NCBI GenBank assembly: GCA_029959285.1
Contig: JASCOE010000010.1
Location: forward strand, 124,001 to 188,000
Direction of reading: 5' to 3'
Origin: Flavobacteriaceae bacterium PS02337
Lineage (GTDB): Bacteria > Bacteroidota > Bacteroidia > Flavobacteriales > Flavobacteriaceae
Length of the DNA: 64,000 bases
Both the position numbers and the translations under genes were made by a program. Below, in pieces: positions 36,442-45,343 of this stretch. The notes under the pieces are model-generated. The model was not told where the DNA came from. It saw nothing but the letters and a program-made list of their open reading frames with translations, and searched no databases. Each line of letters starts with the position of its first letter. Within the stretch, counting starts at the first letter, position 1.

Positions 36442-37080
36442 CTATTTCTTCGCAATTATAATAGTATGAATTTCTATATCTTCACCTTTTGGATAATTTA
36501 CTTCGAACAACTTAATGATGTCAAAATTATTTATAGAAAGTTGATTGCTGATATCTTCTAAAGTATGATAATAAAAAAAGGTGCGATTGCCAGTACTTCC
36601 AGAAATAAAACCAGATTCGGAAGGTTTTCCCTGAACAAAACTTAAATATAGAATTCCATCGTTTAAAAGTATTTTTTTCGAGTTATTTATCAGTTTAGAA
36701 CAATCTTCTTCGGATAAATAAGGCAAACAAAAACCACACATAATGGCATCAAATTTTTGATTTAACGCGCTAAGTTCTCTCGTATCCATTACTTCAAAGT
36801 GGGCAGAAGGATTATTTGCTTTTGCCAATTCAATCATTTTTGGAGCAATGTCAATACCTGTAATTTTTAGATTGGGATTTTTCGATAATAAATATTTTGT
36901 AATGTTTCCTGGTCCACAGCCAATTTCAAAAATGTTTACTTGTTCTTGTTTTAGAGAGTTACAAAAAAAGTCATAAGTCTCGTCGTACAAGCTTAAATTC
37001 ATAAACTTATCTTCATAGAGATTTGCTATTTTATTCCAAGTTTCAAAAGTTTCTTGGTATTTGTCCATAATTTTATTCAA
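36442..37080 (-). CDS. class I SAM-dependent methyltransferase
   Basis: The 212 residues carry the S-adenosylmethionine motif I FEIGCGPGNITKYL, an acidic motif II residue in ITGIDIAPKMIELAK and motif IV FDAIMCGFCLPYL. The family is broad, and substrate (small molecule, lipid or quinone) cannot be read from sequence. The N-terminal helix MDKYQETFETWNKIANLYED is typical of stand-alone small-molecule methyltransferases. Its start overlaps the upstream gene by 8 bp, so both are translated from one mRNA. Confidence 0.88.
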   Translation of the reverse strand: MNKIMDKYQETFETWNKIANLYEDKFMNLSLYDETYDFFCNSLKQEQVNIFEIGCGPGNITKYLLSKNPNLKITGIDIAPKMIELAKANNPSAHFEVMDTRELSALNQKFDAIMCGFCLPYLSEEDCSKLINNSKKILLNDGILYLSFVQGKPSESGFISGSTGNRTFFYYHTLEDISNQLSINNFDIIKLFEVNYPKGEDIEIHTIIIAKK

Positions 37081-37480
37081 TATTTATAAGTATAGGTTCG
37101 GATGTGCAAATTATACTAACGCAATCATTAATGCCCAAAATTAAATATTCATTATTACTTTCCAAATGATGCTGACTCAAAAAGCCCTCACGTAATTTTT
37201 CTAGATCAAACCAGCCACCGTTTTCAATTTTCCAAACCCAACTAGAGGCTCTTGTTTTTGGATTCCAAAACTCTAAAAGATTACCTTCATCTAAAACTCT
37301 AAAACCAATTACGTTTTTAAAAATAACGTACACAGGACTAGGATGTTCTCTAAATGATAAGGTTATTTTTAAACTCCATAAATCATAATTTACATTTATT
37401 ATTTCAGGAATTGAATTCTTGAAAAAATTCATATCTAATTCTTTGACTTTAGGTTGTAATAGATTCTGTAAGTTTTTCAT
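37073..37480 (-). CDS. 135-residue protein of unknown function
   Basis: I do not recognise this protein. The 135 residues have no signal peptide or membrane segment and are rich in aromatic and beta-forming residues (NYDLWSLKITLSF, GNLLEFWNPKTRASSWVWKI, EYLILGINDCVSIICT). The compact beta-rich look with many Trp resembles small cytosolic immunity-like or unknown domains, but no toxin gene is next to it. It is first in a two-gene unit with the methyltransferase, overlapping it by 8 bp, so a linked role is possible. Confidence 0.7.
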   Translation of the reverse strand: MKNLQNLLQPKVKELDMNFFKNSIPEIINVNYDLWSLKITLSFREHPSPVYVIFKNVIGFRVLDEGNLLEFWNPKTRASSWVWKIENGGWFDLEKLREGFLSQHHLESNNEYLILGINDCVSIICTSEPILINIE

Positions 37481-37646
37481 GATTTTGGTTAAAATGTCGA
37501 TTGATGGTAAAAATTTGAATTCATCTAAAATATGATTTTAAACTAAATCAATTCTTAAAATTAATTTTATTTCTTTTAAACAAAAAAGATTACCTCAATA
37601 AATACATTTGTATTTACAATACTACTGCAAATAAATTCTGATTCCG

Positions 37647-37654
37647 TATATTTG
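37647..37654 (+). promoter_or_regulatory. pyrR promoter, -7 box TATATTTG
   Basis: Perfect TAnnTTTG box 24 bp before the ATG at 37679. A second match, TACATTTG, lies at 37603-37610. The first box overlaps the TTG at 37652, which therefore cannot start the gene. Confidence 0.65.
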
Positions 37655-37678
37655 CGCAACCAAACATTACAATCACTT

Positions 37679-38218
37679 ATGAGTCAAAAAGTATTACTTA
37701 ATTCTAAAGAAGTTACTATCATACTCCATCGTTTGGCTTGTCAGTTAATCGAAAAACATCTTGATTTCTCTAATACAATTTTAGTTGGAATTCAGCCAAG
37801 AGGTGTTTATTTAGCTGAACGTTTAAAACAATTATTAGAAAACGAATACAAGGTTCCTGAAATTTCTTTAGGATACTTGGACATCACTTTTTTTAGAGAT
37901 GATTTCCGTCGTACTGATAAACCGCTTGAAGCCAATAAAACTCAAATCAATTTTATAGTAGAAGACAAAAAAGTCATTTTTATCGATGATGTTTTGTTTA
38001 CGGGAAGAAGTATTCGTTCTGCCTTAACAGCAATTCAATCTTTCGGAAGACCTTCCGAAATTGAATTATTGGTTTTAATAGACAGACGTTTCAGCCGTCA
38101 TTTACCAATTCAACCCGATTATAGAGGCCGTCAGGTTGATGCTATTAATGGTGAAAAAGTAATTGTAAGCTGGAAAGAAAATGATGGTGAAGATGTTGTT
38201 CACTTAGTGACGAATTAG
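37679..38218 (+). CDS. pyrR: bifunctional pyr regulator / uracil phosphoribosyltransferase
   Basis: From the ATG at 37679 the protein has 179 residues (MSQKVLLNSKEV). It has the PRPP-binding motif VIFIDDVLFTGRSIRSAL and LVGIQPRGVYLAERL, typical of PyrR, which in Gram-positives binds pyr mRNA in response to UMP and also has weak UPRTase activity. It precedes pyrB, as in many bacteria. The 99 bp between them is a palindromic AT-rich repeat without an obvious PyrR anti-antiterminator structure, so RNA control here is uncertain. Confidence 0.93.
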   Translation: MSQKVLLNSKEVTIILHRLACQLIEKHLDFSNTILVGIQPRGVYLAERLKQLLENEYKVPEISLGYLDITFFRDDFRRTDKPLEANKTQINFIVEDKKVIFIDDVLFTGRSIRSALTAIQSFGRPSEIELLVLIDRRFSRHLPIQPDYRGRQVDAINGEKVIVSWKENDGEDVVHLVTN

Positions 38219-38239
38219 TTTAATCGGTTAACCGGTTAA

Positions 38240-38278
38240 TTGTTTAATCGGAAGAAAAACGATTAAACGATTAAACAA
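38240..38278. repeat. AATCG-type inverted repeat between pyrR and pyrB
   Basis: TTGTTTAATCG (38240-38250) pairs with CGATTAAACAA (38268-38278). More copies of CGATTAAAC and a small palindrome TTAACCGGTTAA surround it. It resembles the element at 39825-39903. Confidence 0.7.
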
Positions 38279-38317
38279 ATAAACGATTAAACAATAAAAA
38301 ACAATTAAACAATAAAG

Positions 38318-39244
38318 ATGAAAGAATTAAGCGTAAATCATTTATTAGGAATAAAATATATCAACGAGAATGATATTAACCTGATTTTTGAAACGGCAGA
38401 TCATTTTAAAGAAGTCATTAACCGACCAATTAAAAAAGTTCCTTCATTACGAGATATTACCATTGCCAATATTTTCTTCGAAAACAGTACCAGAACCAAA
38501 CTTTCTTTCGAATTAGCACAGAAACGTTTATCTGCTGATGTTATCAGTTTTTCAGCAGCTCAATCTTCTGTTAAAAAAGGAGAAACTTTGATTGATACTG
38601 TAAATAATATCCTTTCGATGAAAGTGGATATGGTTGTAATGCGCCACTCTAATCCCGGAGCGGCTTATTTTTTATCTAAAAATGTCAAAGCAAGTATTGT
38701 AAATGCTGGAGACGGAGCGCACGAACATCCAACTCAAGCTTTATTAGACAGTTATTCAATAAGAGAAAAACTGGGAGATGTTGCCGGAAAAAAAGTAGTT
38801 ATTGTAGGTGACGTTTTACACTCAAGAGTAGCACTTTCAAATATATATGCTTTGCAAATGCAAGGTGCAGAAGTAAAAGTTTGCGGACCAAAAACATTGA
38901 TTCCGAGATATATTGAATCGCTTGGTGTTACGGTTGAACCAAATTTAAGAAAAGCTTTAGAATGGTGTGACGTTGCCAATATGCTTCGTGTACAAAACGA
39001 ACGTATGGATGTGAATTTCTTCCCGTCAACACGTGAATACGCACAACAATATGGAGTTGATAAACCATTATTGGATTCTCTTGGAAAAGAAATCGTAATC
39101 ATGCATCCAGGACCAATCAATAGAGGAGTAGAGATAACTTCTGAAGTGGCAGATTCTGATCATTCTGTGATTTTAAATCAGGTTGAAAATGGTGTTGCCA
39201 TTAGAATGGCGGTTATTTATCTTTTGGCTTCCAAAATACAGTAG
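38318..39244 (+). CDS. pyrB: aspartate carbamoyltransferase catalytic subunit
   Basis: This enzyme joins carbamoyl phosphate and aspartate, the first committed step of pyrimidine synthesis. The 308 residues show the carbamoyl-phosphate motif FFENSTRTKLSFELA, the segment VVMRHSNPGAAYFLSKN, HPTQALLDSYSIRE and the C-terminal IMHPGPINRGVEI. The length fits a catalytic chain without fused regulatory domain, and no pyrI follows. It lies 99 bp behind pyrR and probably shares transcription with it. Confidence 0.96.
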   Translation: MKELSVNHLLGIKYINENDINLIFETADHFKEVINRPIKKVPSLRDITIANIFFENSTRTKLSFELAQKRLSADVISFSAAQSSVKKGETLIDTVNNILSMKVDMVVMRHSNPGAAYFLSKNVKASIVNAGDGAHEHPTQALLDSYSIREKLGDVAGKKVVIVGDVLHSRVALSNIYALQMQGAEVKVCGPKTLIPRYIESLGVTVEPNLRKALEWCDVANMLRVQNERMDVNFFPSTREYAQQYGVDKPLLDSLGKEIVIMHPGPINRGVEITSEVADSDHSVILNQVENGVAIRMAVIYLLASKIQ

Positions 39245-39297
39245 ATTTTAGTATTCAGTCGCAGTGACAGTTTTCAGTCGCAAATAACTTTTATGTT

Positions 39298-39380
39298 TGT
39301 CAGGCTGAGCGAAGTCGAAGCCCACTTTTGCAAATTACATTTCGATTTTAAAAAGCACTTCGACTTCGCTCAGTGTGACA
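39298..39380. repeat. inverted repeat GAGCGAAGTCGAAG type
   Basis: TGTCAGGCTGAGCGAAGTCG starts the left arm and the right arm CGACTTCGCTCAGTGTGACA ends at 39380, pairing over about 23 bp with one bulge region. This sequence type is widespread between genes of Bacteroidota. Confidence 0.8.
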
Positions 39381-39480
39381 CTCGTTAAAAAACTGAAAAC
39401 CGAGACTGAAAACTCTAAAAAAAATCTTCGTACCTTAGCACTCTGAAAATCAATTTTTATATAAGCCCCACAAATTAAAA

Positions 39481-39813
39481 ATGAAAGTAGATCAAAAAGG
39501 ACATACCGTTACTATTAAAAATACACAAGGAGATGTAAATGCTTTCTTGGAAAAAGTAACGCAACAGTTTAAAACCTTTGAAAAACAAAATATTATAATC
39601 GATTTATTATCAGATTCTGCTGTTACTGAAAAAGATTTAAAGGCTTTTTTACCGCTTTCTAAAGCGCATAAAAAAGCAAAAAAATCATTCGTAATTGTGG
39701 CTTCAGATCTTGATTTTAATGCAATTTCAGATAAATTGGCAGTTGTTCCTTCTCTTTTGGAAGCACACGATATTATCGAAATGGAAGAAATCGAAAGAGA
39801 CCTTGGATTTTAA
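39481..39813 (+). CDS. small STAS-like protein next to RNase Z
   Basis: The 110 residues have no signal or membrane segment. The pattern of beta strand and helix (KGHTVTIKNTQG, NIIIDLLSDSAV, KSFVIVASDL, HDIIEMEEIERDLGF) resembles STAS/anti-sigma-antagonist-like folds, but no phosphorylated Ser motif is evident. It stands 95 bp before the RNase Z gene, an arrangement I recall in flavobacteria, where such proteins are sometimes mislabelled as RNase Z. Function unknown; the fold assignment is my inference. Confidence 0.65.
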   Translation: MKVDQKGHTVTIKNTQGDVNAFLEKVTQQFKTFEKQNIIIDLLSDSAVTEKDLKAFLPLSKAHKKAKKSFVIVASDLDFNAISDKLAVVPSLLEAHDIIEMEEIERDLGF

Positions 39814-39824
39814 TATTGGTTTAA

Positions 39825-39903
39825 TTGTTTATTCGTTTAACCGTTTAATCGATTTGATTAATTTTAACCGATTAACCGATTTACCACATAAACGAATAAA
39901 CAA
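39825..39903. repeat. inverted repeat ending 5 bp before the RNase Z start
   Basis: TTGTTTATTCGTTTA (39825-39839) and TAAACGAATAAACAA (39889-39903) are perfect 15 bp arms around a 49 bp loop with further AACCGATTAA-type pairing. Confidence 0.8.
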
Positions 39904-39908
39904 AAAAA

Positions 39909-40814
39909 TTGAAACTAACAATACTTGGCTGTTATGCCGCAACTCCTAGAACACTTACTAATCCGACATCGCAGGTTTTAGAAATTAAGAATCGATTGTT
40001 TTTAATTGACTGTGGTGAAGGAACTCAGGTTCAGCTTCGAAAGAATAAAATTAAATTCTCTAAAATCAATCACATCTTTATTTCCCATCTTCATGGAGAT
40101 CATTTGTATGGATTAATTGGAACTATTTCGACGTTTTCTCTTTTAGGAAGAACAACCGATTTGCATATTTACGGACCAAAAGGAATTAAAGAACTGATTT
40201 TGATTCAATTAAAACTGACAGAATCCTGGACAACTTATTCTTTGTTTTTCCATGAATTAGAATCAAAAGAAAGTGAAGTCATTTTTGAGGACAAAAAGGT
40301 TATTGTAAAAACAATTCCGCTAAAACACCGCGTTTACACGAATGGTTATCTTTTTCAAGAAAAACCAGACGAAAGAAAGTTGAATGTAGAAGCGGTTCAA
40401 GAATACGATATTCATGTTGCTTATTATCAGAAAATAAAAAATGGTGGAGATATTACTTTGGATGACGGAACTGTAGTCGAAAATGAAAAATTGACTTTTG
40501 ATCCGCCGCCAACAAAAAGTTATGCATTTTGTTCAGATACAGTTTATAATGAAGCAGTAATTCCAATTATTGAAAATACTGATGTTTTATATCACGAATC
40601 TACCTTTTTAGAATCGGAAGCAAAGTTGGCTGAAAAAACATTGCATTCAACAGCGAAAGAAGCGGCAATAATTGCTTTAAAAGCTAATGTAAAACAATTA
40701 ATTTTAGGACATTATTCAACGCGATATGATGGTTTAGAACCATTTAAGAAAGAAGCAGAAGAGGTGTTTTCAAATGTGCTTTTAGCAGATGACGGAGTTA
40801 GTTTCGAGTTATAA
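39909..40814 (+). CDS. rnz: ribonuclease Z (TTG start)
   Basis: This zinc endonuclease of the metallo-beta-lactamase fold processes tRNA 3' ends. The 301 residues begin MKLTILGCYAATPRTLTNPT, which is the conserved N-terminus of flavobacterial RNase Z. The start codon is TTG: an in-frame TAA lies at 39897-39899 and no ATG follows before the conserved core. The metal motif SHLHGDHLYG, the segment DCGEGTQVQLRK, FCSDTVYNE and LGHYSTRYDG complete the active site. A palindrome abuts the start and may influence translation. Confidence 0.94.
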   Translation: MKLTILGCYAATPRTLTNPTSQVLEIKNRLFLIDCGEGTQVQLRKNKIKFSKINHIFISHLHGDHLYGLIGTISTFSLLGRTTDLHIYGPKGIKELILIQLKLTESWTTYSLFFHELESKESEVIFEDKKVIVKTIPLKHRVYTNGYLFQEKPDERKLNVEAVQEYDIHVAYYQKIKNGGDITLDDGTVVENEKLTFDPPPTKSYAFCSDTVYNEAVIPIIENTDVLYHESTFLESEAKLAEKTLHSTAKEAAIIALKANVKQLILGHYSTRYDGLEPFKKEAEEVFSNVLLADDGVSFEL

Positions 40815-40883
40815 GTTATGAATTATGAGTTGAAGATTTGGAATAATCTAAAATCTAAAATCAACAATCTAAAATAATAAGCG

Positions 40884-41528
40884 ATGAGCGATTTAAGTAA
40901 TTATAGAAAATCATACGAGAAAAGTGAATTATTGGAAAACAACATCCCAGAAGATCCAATTAATCTTTTTAACCGTTGGTTTTATGAAGTAGAAGATTTC
41001 GATGGGAGCGGAGAAGTAAATGCCATGACGGTTTCTACAATTGGTTTAGATGGGTTTCCGAAATCTCGTGTTGTTTTACTGAAGAAATTCTCTGAAGAAG
41101 GATTTATATTTTATACCAATTATCATTCAGAAAAAGGAAAAGCTATTGAATCTAATCCGAACGTTTGTTTGTCTTTCTTTTGGCAGGAAATGGAACGTCA
41201 GGTCATTATAAAAGGAATTGCTCAAAAGACTTCTGAAATTATTTCAGATAATTATTTTGATTCTCGTCCAGACGGAAGTAAACTCGGAGCTATTGTTTCC
41301 AACCAAAGTGAAGTGATTCCGTCAAGAGCTTTTTTAGAAGAAAACTTAAAAAAAATAGAAAGTGATTTTGAAGGAAAACCTATCCCAAGACCTGAAAATT
41401 GGGGAGGATATATTGTCACACCGTTACAAGTAGAATTTTGGCAGGGAAGAGCTAACAGACTGCATGACAGGATACGTTATACAAGCCAATCTGACTTTTC
41501 TTGGAAGATTGAACGACTTTCTTCTTGA
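40884..41528 (+). CDS. pdxH: pyridoxamine 5'-phosphate oxidase
   Basis: This FMN enzyme oxidises pyridoxine or pyridoxamine phosphate to pyridoxal phosphate. The 214 residues match the family end to end: NPINLFNRWF-like start (DPINLFNRWFYE), SRVVLLKKFSEEGFIFYTNY, a central FMN-binding SEKGKAIESNP region, QSEVIPSRAFLEE and the C-terminal EFWQGRANRLHDRIRY, which binds the substrate phosphate. It follows rnz after 69 bp of TCTAAAATC-like repeats, possibly in the same transcript. Confidence 0.96.
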   Translation: MSDLSNYRKSYEKSELLENNIPEDPINLFNRWFYEVEDFDGSGEVNAMTVSTIGLDGFPKSRVVLLKKFSEEGFIFYTNYHSEKGKAIESNPNVCLSFFWQEMERQVIIKGIAQKTSEIISDNYFDSRPDGSKLGAIVSNQSEVIPSRAFLEENLKKIESDFEGKPIPRPENWGGYIVTPLQVEFWQGRANRLHDRIRYTSQSDFSWKIERLSS

Positions 41529-41582
41529 TTTGTAAGAAATTTACATTTCAATAAAAAAAAGGTATGTATTTCATCGATTAAT

Positions 41583-41614
41583 TTTGTAGTTTAGCGATAT
41601 ATTGAATATGTTTG
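41583..41614 (+). promoter_or_regulatory. promoter of the CAP-domain lipoprotein gene
   Basis: TTTG (41583-41586) and TATGTTTG (41607-41614) are 20 bp apart. The leader before the start codon would be about 75-80 nt. Confidence 0.6.
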
Positions 41615-41700
41615 GTAAAGAAATCAGACGATATTTATTCAAACATAAATTTAAAGAATTTGCCCCACATTTACTTTAAACTGCTAAAATGCTGTTGATT

Positions 41701-42204
41701 ATGAAAAAGATTAAGCGCATCATGTTGTTCATTGCGATTCTTATCGCAATGAACTCATGTTCTGCAGACACCGCCGAAGGAATCGTGGATAATACTACTG
41801 TCGGAACGATTATTTCCAATTACACTTACAACGATGCAGAACTGCAAACGATGAAGCTTATAAACGAACACCGAGTTAGTGTTGGTTTGAATGTTTTAGA
41901 AAAAGTAAATCATATATCTTATAAATGTGAAGAGCATAATATTTATATGATTGAAAACAATGTTGTAAATCACAATGATTTTGTCGAAAGATCTCAAAAT
42001 ATTACTAGTGTTTTAGGAGCTAAAAAAGTTGGTGAAAACGTTGCCTACAACTATAAAACTCCTGAAGCGGCTTTGAGAGCCTGGCTGGAGAGTCCAGGCC
42101 ACAAAGAGAACATCGAAGGCGATTATACGCACTTCGGATTATCTGTAACTACAGACGCAGCGACAGGTAAAAAATATTACACTAACATTTTTGTTAAGCT
42201 GTAA
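41701..42204 (+). CDS. CAP-domain (SCP/YkwD-like) lipoprotein
   Basis: From the ATG at 41701 the protein has 167 residues; an in-frame ATG at 41689 would add MLLI. A lipoprotein signal ends in AMNSC (Cys 20). The rest is a CAP domain of the bacterial YkwD type: MKLINEHRVSVGLNVL, a His in CEEHNIYMI, VGENVAYN, and the core AALRAWLESPGHKENIEGDY with the typical PGH segment, then YYTNIFVKL at the end. CAP proteins bind lipids or wall components, and the function here is unknown. Two tandem terminators follow. Confidence 0.88.
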   Translation: MKKIKRIMLFIAILIAMNSCSADTAEGIVDNTTVGTIISNYTYNDAELQTMKLINEHRVSVGLNVLEKVNHISYKCEEHNIYMIENNVVNHNDFVERSQNITSVLGAKKVGENVAYNYKTPEAALRAWLESPGHKENIEGDYTHFGLSVTTDAATGKKYYTNIFVKL

Positions 42205-42234
42205 ACGATTATTGAACAGGTTGGTTTTTTAGAG

Positions 42235-42268
42235 ATCGTTGTAATTCTATGAGTTACAACGATTTTTT
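42235..42268 (+). terminator. first terminator after the CAP gene
   Basis: ATCGTTGTAA and TTACAACGAT form a 10 bp stem with a 9 nt loop followed by T residues. Confidence 0.85.
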
Positions 42269-42273
42269 ATATA

Positions 42274-42306
42274 AAAAAAAGCTGTCTAAATTAGACAGCT
42301 TTTTAA
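42274..42306. terminator. second, bidirectional terminator
   Basis: AAAAGCTGTCT and AGACAGCTTTT pair around AAATT, with A and T runs on both sides. It can also end the minus-strand OmpA operon. Confidence 0.88.
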
Positions 42307-42327
42307 GTTGGTTATGATAGTAATAAA

Positions 42328-44271
42328 TTACAAAGCAGTTATAATAAACTCACTTCGTCTATTGGCTTGATGTTCTTCTTCTGTACATGAAACGCCATCA
42401 GAACATTTATTTACAAGTTGTGTTTCTCCGTAACCTTTTCCAGTTAATCGGTTTGGTGCAATGCCGTTTTTCACGAGCCATTTAATTGTTGATTTTGCTC
42501 TTCTATCTGACAAAGCAGCATTGTATTGATGTGTGGCTCTGCTGTCTGTATGCGAACGAATATCCAATTTCATAGTCGGATTGTCATTTAAAACAACTAA
42601 TATTTTTTCTAAATCTAATGCTGCTTCGGGTCTAATGTTAGATTTATCCAAATCAAAATAAATCATTTTAATTCCAAAACAAACTCCTAAATCATCACCA
42701 ATCGTTACTTTACAGCTTGATTTTTCTAATGCAATTGGCAAACTTGTTTTTCCGCTTGTTTTAGAAATTGTAACACTTAATTCTTTGGTTGTATATTCAG
42801 GTTTTTCTGCTCTTACGAAATACATTTTACCGCATTCGACAACGAATGTATATTTTCCTGAACCATCTGAAACGGTTGAGTTTTTCACATTCATCTGATC
42901 GTCAAATAACGTGACTTTTGTGCCAGGTAAAATTGTTCCGGTTGCTGCGTCTGTAATAACTCCTTCAAGTTGTTGTTCGCATTTTAATTTTCTTGTTTCT
43001 AAGAATTTATAAATATCATCAGAACCTTGACCGCCATCTTTATTTGAAGTGAAATATCCTTTTCTTGAAGTTGGATCAATACTATATGCAAAATCGTCTT
43101 TTGGAGAATTTACATCGCCTCCGACATTTTGAATATTGCTTATTTTTCCATTATTATCAATATTAGCAACAAATACATCTAAACCTCCAAGTCCCGGATG
43201 TCCATCAGAAGAAAAATAAATTTCGTTTTCAGCAGTAACGTACGGATAAGTTTCTTTTCCTTCTGTATTAATCTCTTTTCCAAGATTTTCTGGAATTCCG
43301 TATCCATCATTTGAGTTGATGCTGACTTTATACAAATCAGATTGTCCAAATGTACCAGGCATATCTGATGCAAAATAAAGTGTTTTTTCGTCTGGACTTA
43401 GCGATGGATGCGCCGTACTGTAATGATCACTATTAAAAGGAAGTTCTACAATATTACCCCATTTATTATCAGTGCCTAAAGTGGCTTTGTAAATTTTAAT
43501 TAAAGTAATTTTTTGTTCGTTTTTCCCTTTTTTTCCGTTGATGTAATTGTTTCGTGTAAAATAAACTGTTTTTCCATCTTTTGTAAAAACAGGAGAAGCT
43601 TCGTGAAATTTGGTATTTATGGCAGATTTAAACTTGTTTACTTTTACAGCATTTCCAGTTTCAGGATTAATATCAGCATTGTAGATATTAGTAAAATATT
43701 CACCAGTCCATTTGTGTTTACGCTGAGAAAAATTTCCTGTATCTCGTGCCGAAGCAAAGTAAATTTTGTTGTTGTAAACAAATGATCCGTAATCAGAATA
43801 TTTACTATTTATTCCCGCATCTTCAATTTTATATCTACCTGAATTTGCTTTAATTTCATCTAAATAATTTTTATCATTTTTATAAAGCTGACCTCTAGTG
43901 TCGTCTTTTGATTTTGCATAAAAATCGTCTAATAATTTGTTCGCTTTGTTTACTTCTCCAATTGATTTTAGAGATTGAGCATATCTGTAGTAATACTCAG
44001 ACTCAATAGAAGTATTCATGGCAAACAATTCACCATACCACTTTGCTGCTCCTGCAAAATCAGAATTAAAATAATAAGAGTTACCTAATTTCTTAAACAT
44101 ATCCTCAGATTTGTAACCTTTATTAGCAACTTTTTCATAGGTTTTTATTGCGTCAACATACGCATAGCTGTCATACTTCTTGTCTCCAGAATTTATTTTT
44201 GACTGCTGTGCATAACTGCTAAACGAATAAATACTTATAATTGTAATGAAAAGTAATGTATAGTTTTTCAT
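42328..44271 (-). CDS. OmpA-family protein with TPR, PD40 and CarboxypepD-like regions
   Basis: The 647 residues start with a signal peptide (to FSSYAQ). They continue with TPR-like helices (about 30-130), WD40-like beta-propeller repeats (about 180-420, for example FHEASPVFTKDGKTVYFTRN and AHPSLSPDEKTLYFASDMPG), a carboxypeptidase-regulatory-like domain (about 435-520, GVITDAATGTILPGTKV) and a C-terminal OmpA domain with FDLDKSNIRPEAALDLEKIL and LDIRSHTDSRATHQYN. This is the architecture of OmpA proteins encoded with PorP/SprF partners in T9SS adhesin operons. The OmpA part should bind peptidoglycan. It is last in the operon, 12 bp after porP. Confidence 0.9.
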   Translation of the reverse strand: MKNYTLLFITIISIYSFSSYAQQSKINSGDKKYDSYAYVDAIKTYEKVANKGYKSEDMFKKLGNSYYFNSDFAGAAKWYGELFAMNTSIESEYYYRYAQSLKSIGEVNKANKLLDDFYAKSKDDTRGQLYKNDKNYLDEIKANSGRYKIEDAGINSKYSDYGSFVYNNKIYFASARDTGNFSQRKHKWTGEYFTNIYNADINPETGNAVKVNKFKSAINTKFHEASPVFTKDGKTVYFTRNNYINGKKGKNEQKITLIKIYKATLGTDNKWGNIVELPFNSDHYSTAHPSLSPDEKTLYFASDMPGTFGQSDLYKVSINSNDGYGIPENLGKEINTEGKETYPYVTAENEIYFSSDGHPGLGGLDVFVANIDNNGKISNIQNVGGDVNSPKDDFAYSIDPTSRKGYFTSNKDGGQGSDDIYKFLETRKLKCEQQLEGVITDAATGTILPGTKVTLFDDQMNVKNSTVSDGSGKYTFVVECGKMYFVRAEKPEYTTKELSVTISKTSGKTSLPIALEKSSCKVTIGDDLGVCFGIKMIYFDLDKSNIRPEAALDLEKILVVLNDNPTMKLDIRSHTDSRATHQYNAALSDRRAKSTIKWLVKNGIAPNRLTGKGYGETQLVNKCSDGVSCTEEEHQANRRSEFIITAL

Positions 44272-44283
44272 GGTGACTTTTTT

Positions 44284-45195
44284 TTAGAAGAAACGAGGGG
44301 TTGTCATTTTGCTGTTATTTTTGAATAATTCAAAGCGCAGGAAGATTTCGTGCGATCCAGAATTATAGTTTCTCAGTCTGGTTGTTTCGTTATCATATCC
44401 ATAACCAATATATAATCCGTCAGTAATTTGGAATCCAGCCATAGCACTTACTGCGGCATCCCATCTGTAAGCAACACCAAGTGTTAATTTTTCGAAGAAT
44501 AAAAAGTTTGCAGAAACATCAACTTGAAGAGGTGAACCTTCTACCAATTTGGTTAAAACTGCTGGTTTAAATTTTATTTCCTGAGAAAAATCAAAAACAT
44601 AACCTCCAATTAAGTAGTAATTGATTTGATCTTTGTAAATCGCGACATCATTATCATCATAACGATTGGTTTGAATGAAATTTGGAACAGATAATCCAAT
44701 GTAGGCTTTGCTAGAATGCCAGTAAACACCAGCACCAACATTTGGAGAAAAATCATTATTTAAATTCTGAAATTGTGGATCACCTGCTGTTTCAGGGTTT
44801 AATTTATTAACATCAAGATTAAAAATATCTGCTGTACCTTTTATACCAAAAGAAAGTTTCCAAGTATCTGAAGTTGGAATAGTATAAGAAAGATCGACAG
44901 AGAATTGATTTTCGTTTGTAGGTCCAATTTTATCGTTAACTAAAGATACACCAATTCCAACATTGCTGTTGTTTATTGGAGTGTTAACAGAAATTGCATT
45001 GGTTTTAGGAGCACCATCTAATCCTACCCATTGATCCCTGTGCAAAGCAAAAACGCTTAATGCACCTCGAGAACCAGCATACGCAGGGTTTATGTTAATT
45101 GTGTTGTACATATATTGTGTAAACTGAGCATCTTGCTGCGCGTACCCGCTATATGTAAGCAACATAATGACGAAAAAAAATAATTTTGTTCTCAT
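44284..45195 (-). CDS. PorP/SprF-family T9SS outer-membrane protein
   Basis: The 303 residues have a signal peptide (to YSGYAQ) and the family start QDAQFTQYMYNTININPAYAG, then a predicted beta-barrel (GALSVFALHRDQWVGLDGAPK, GVSLVNDKIG, GFQITDGLYIGYGYD). In F. johnsoniae SprF is needed for secretion and surface attachment of SprB, and each large adhesin with the SprB-type C-terminal domain tends to have its own neighbouring SprF-like protein. The giant adhesin gene immediately upstream is its likely client. Confidence 0.94.
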   Translation of the reverse strand: MRTKLFFFVIMLLTYSGYAQQDAQFTQYMYNTININPAYAGSRGALSVFALHRDQWVGLDGAPKTNAISVNTPINNSNVGIGVSLVNDKIGPTNENQFSVDLSYTIPTSDTWKLSFGIKGTADIFNLDVNKLNPETAGDPQFQNLNNDFSPNVGAGVYWHSSKAYIGLSVPNFIQTNRYDDNDVAIYKDQINYYLIGGYVFDFSQEIKFKPAVLTKLVEGSPLQVDVSANFLFFEKLTLGVAYRWDAAVSAMAGFQITDGLYIGYGYDNETTRLRNYNSGSHEIFLRFELFKNNSKMTTPRFF

Positions 45196-45343
45196 ATTAA
45201 ATGGATTATTTTTATTATTACCATTGATTTTTTAAGATATTGAAAATCAATATGTTATTTTTATGTAAAACTACGAATATTTTTACATATATGTTATTAA
45301 TACACTGTAAAAGAGTGTTTTATGATTTATTTTGAATTTATTC

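Noticed and set aside
37073-37480. Immunity protein of a toxin system
   Set aside because: No toxin-like or polymorphic secreted gene is adjacent; the neighbour is a methyltransferase.
38219-38317. PyrR-responsive attenuator before pyrB
   Set aside because: The gap is an AATCG-type palindromic repeat similar to that before rnz and lacks a terminator T run or a recognisable PyrR-binding loop.
45223-45251. Terminator between the adhesin and SprF-like genes
   Set aside because: ATTGATTTT/AAAATCAAT can pair but is AT-only and has no T run, so it is weak evidence for transcription ending there.
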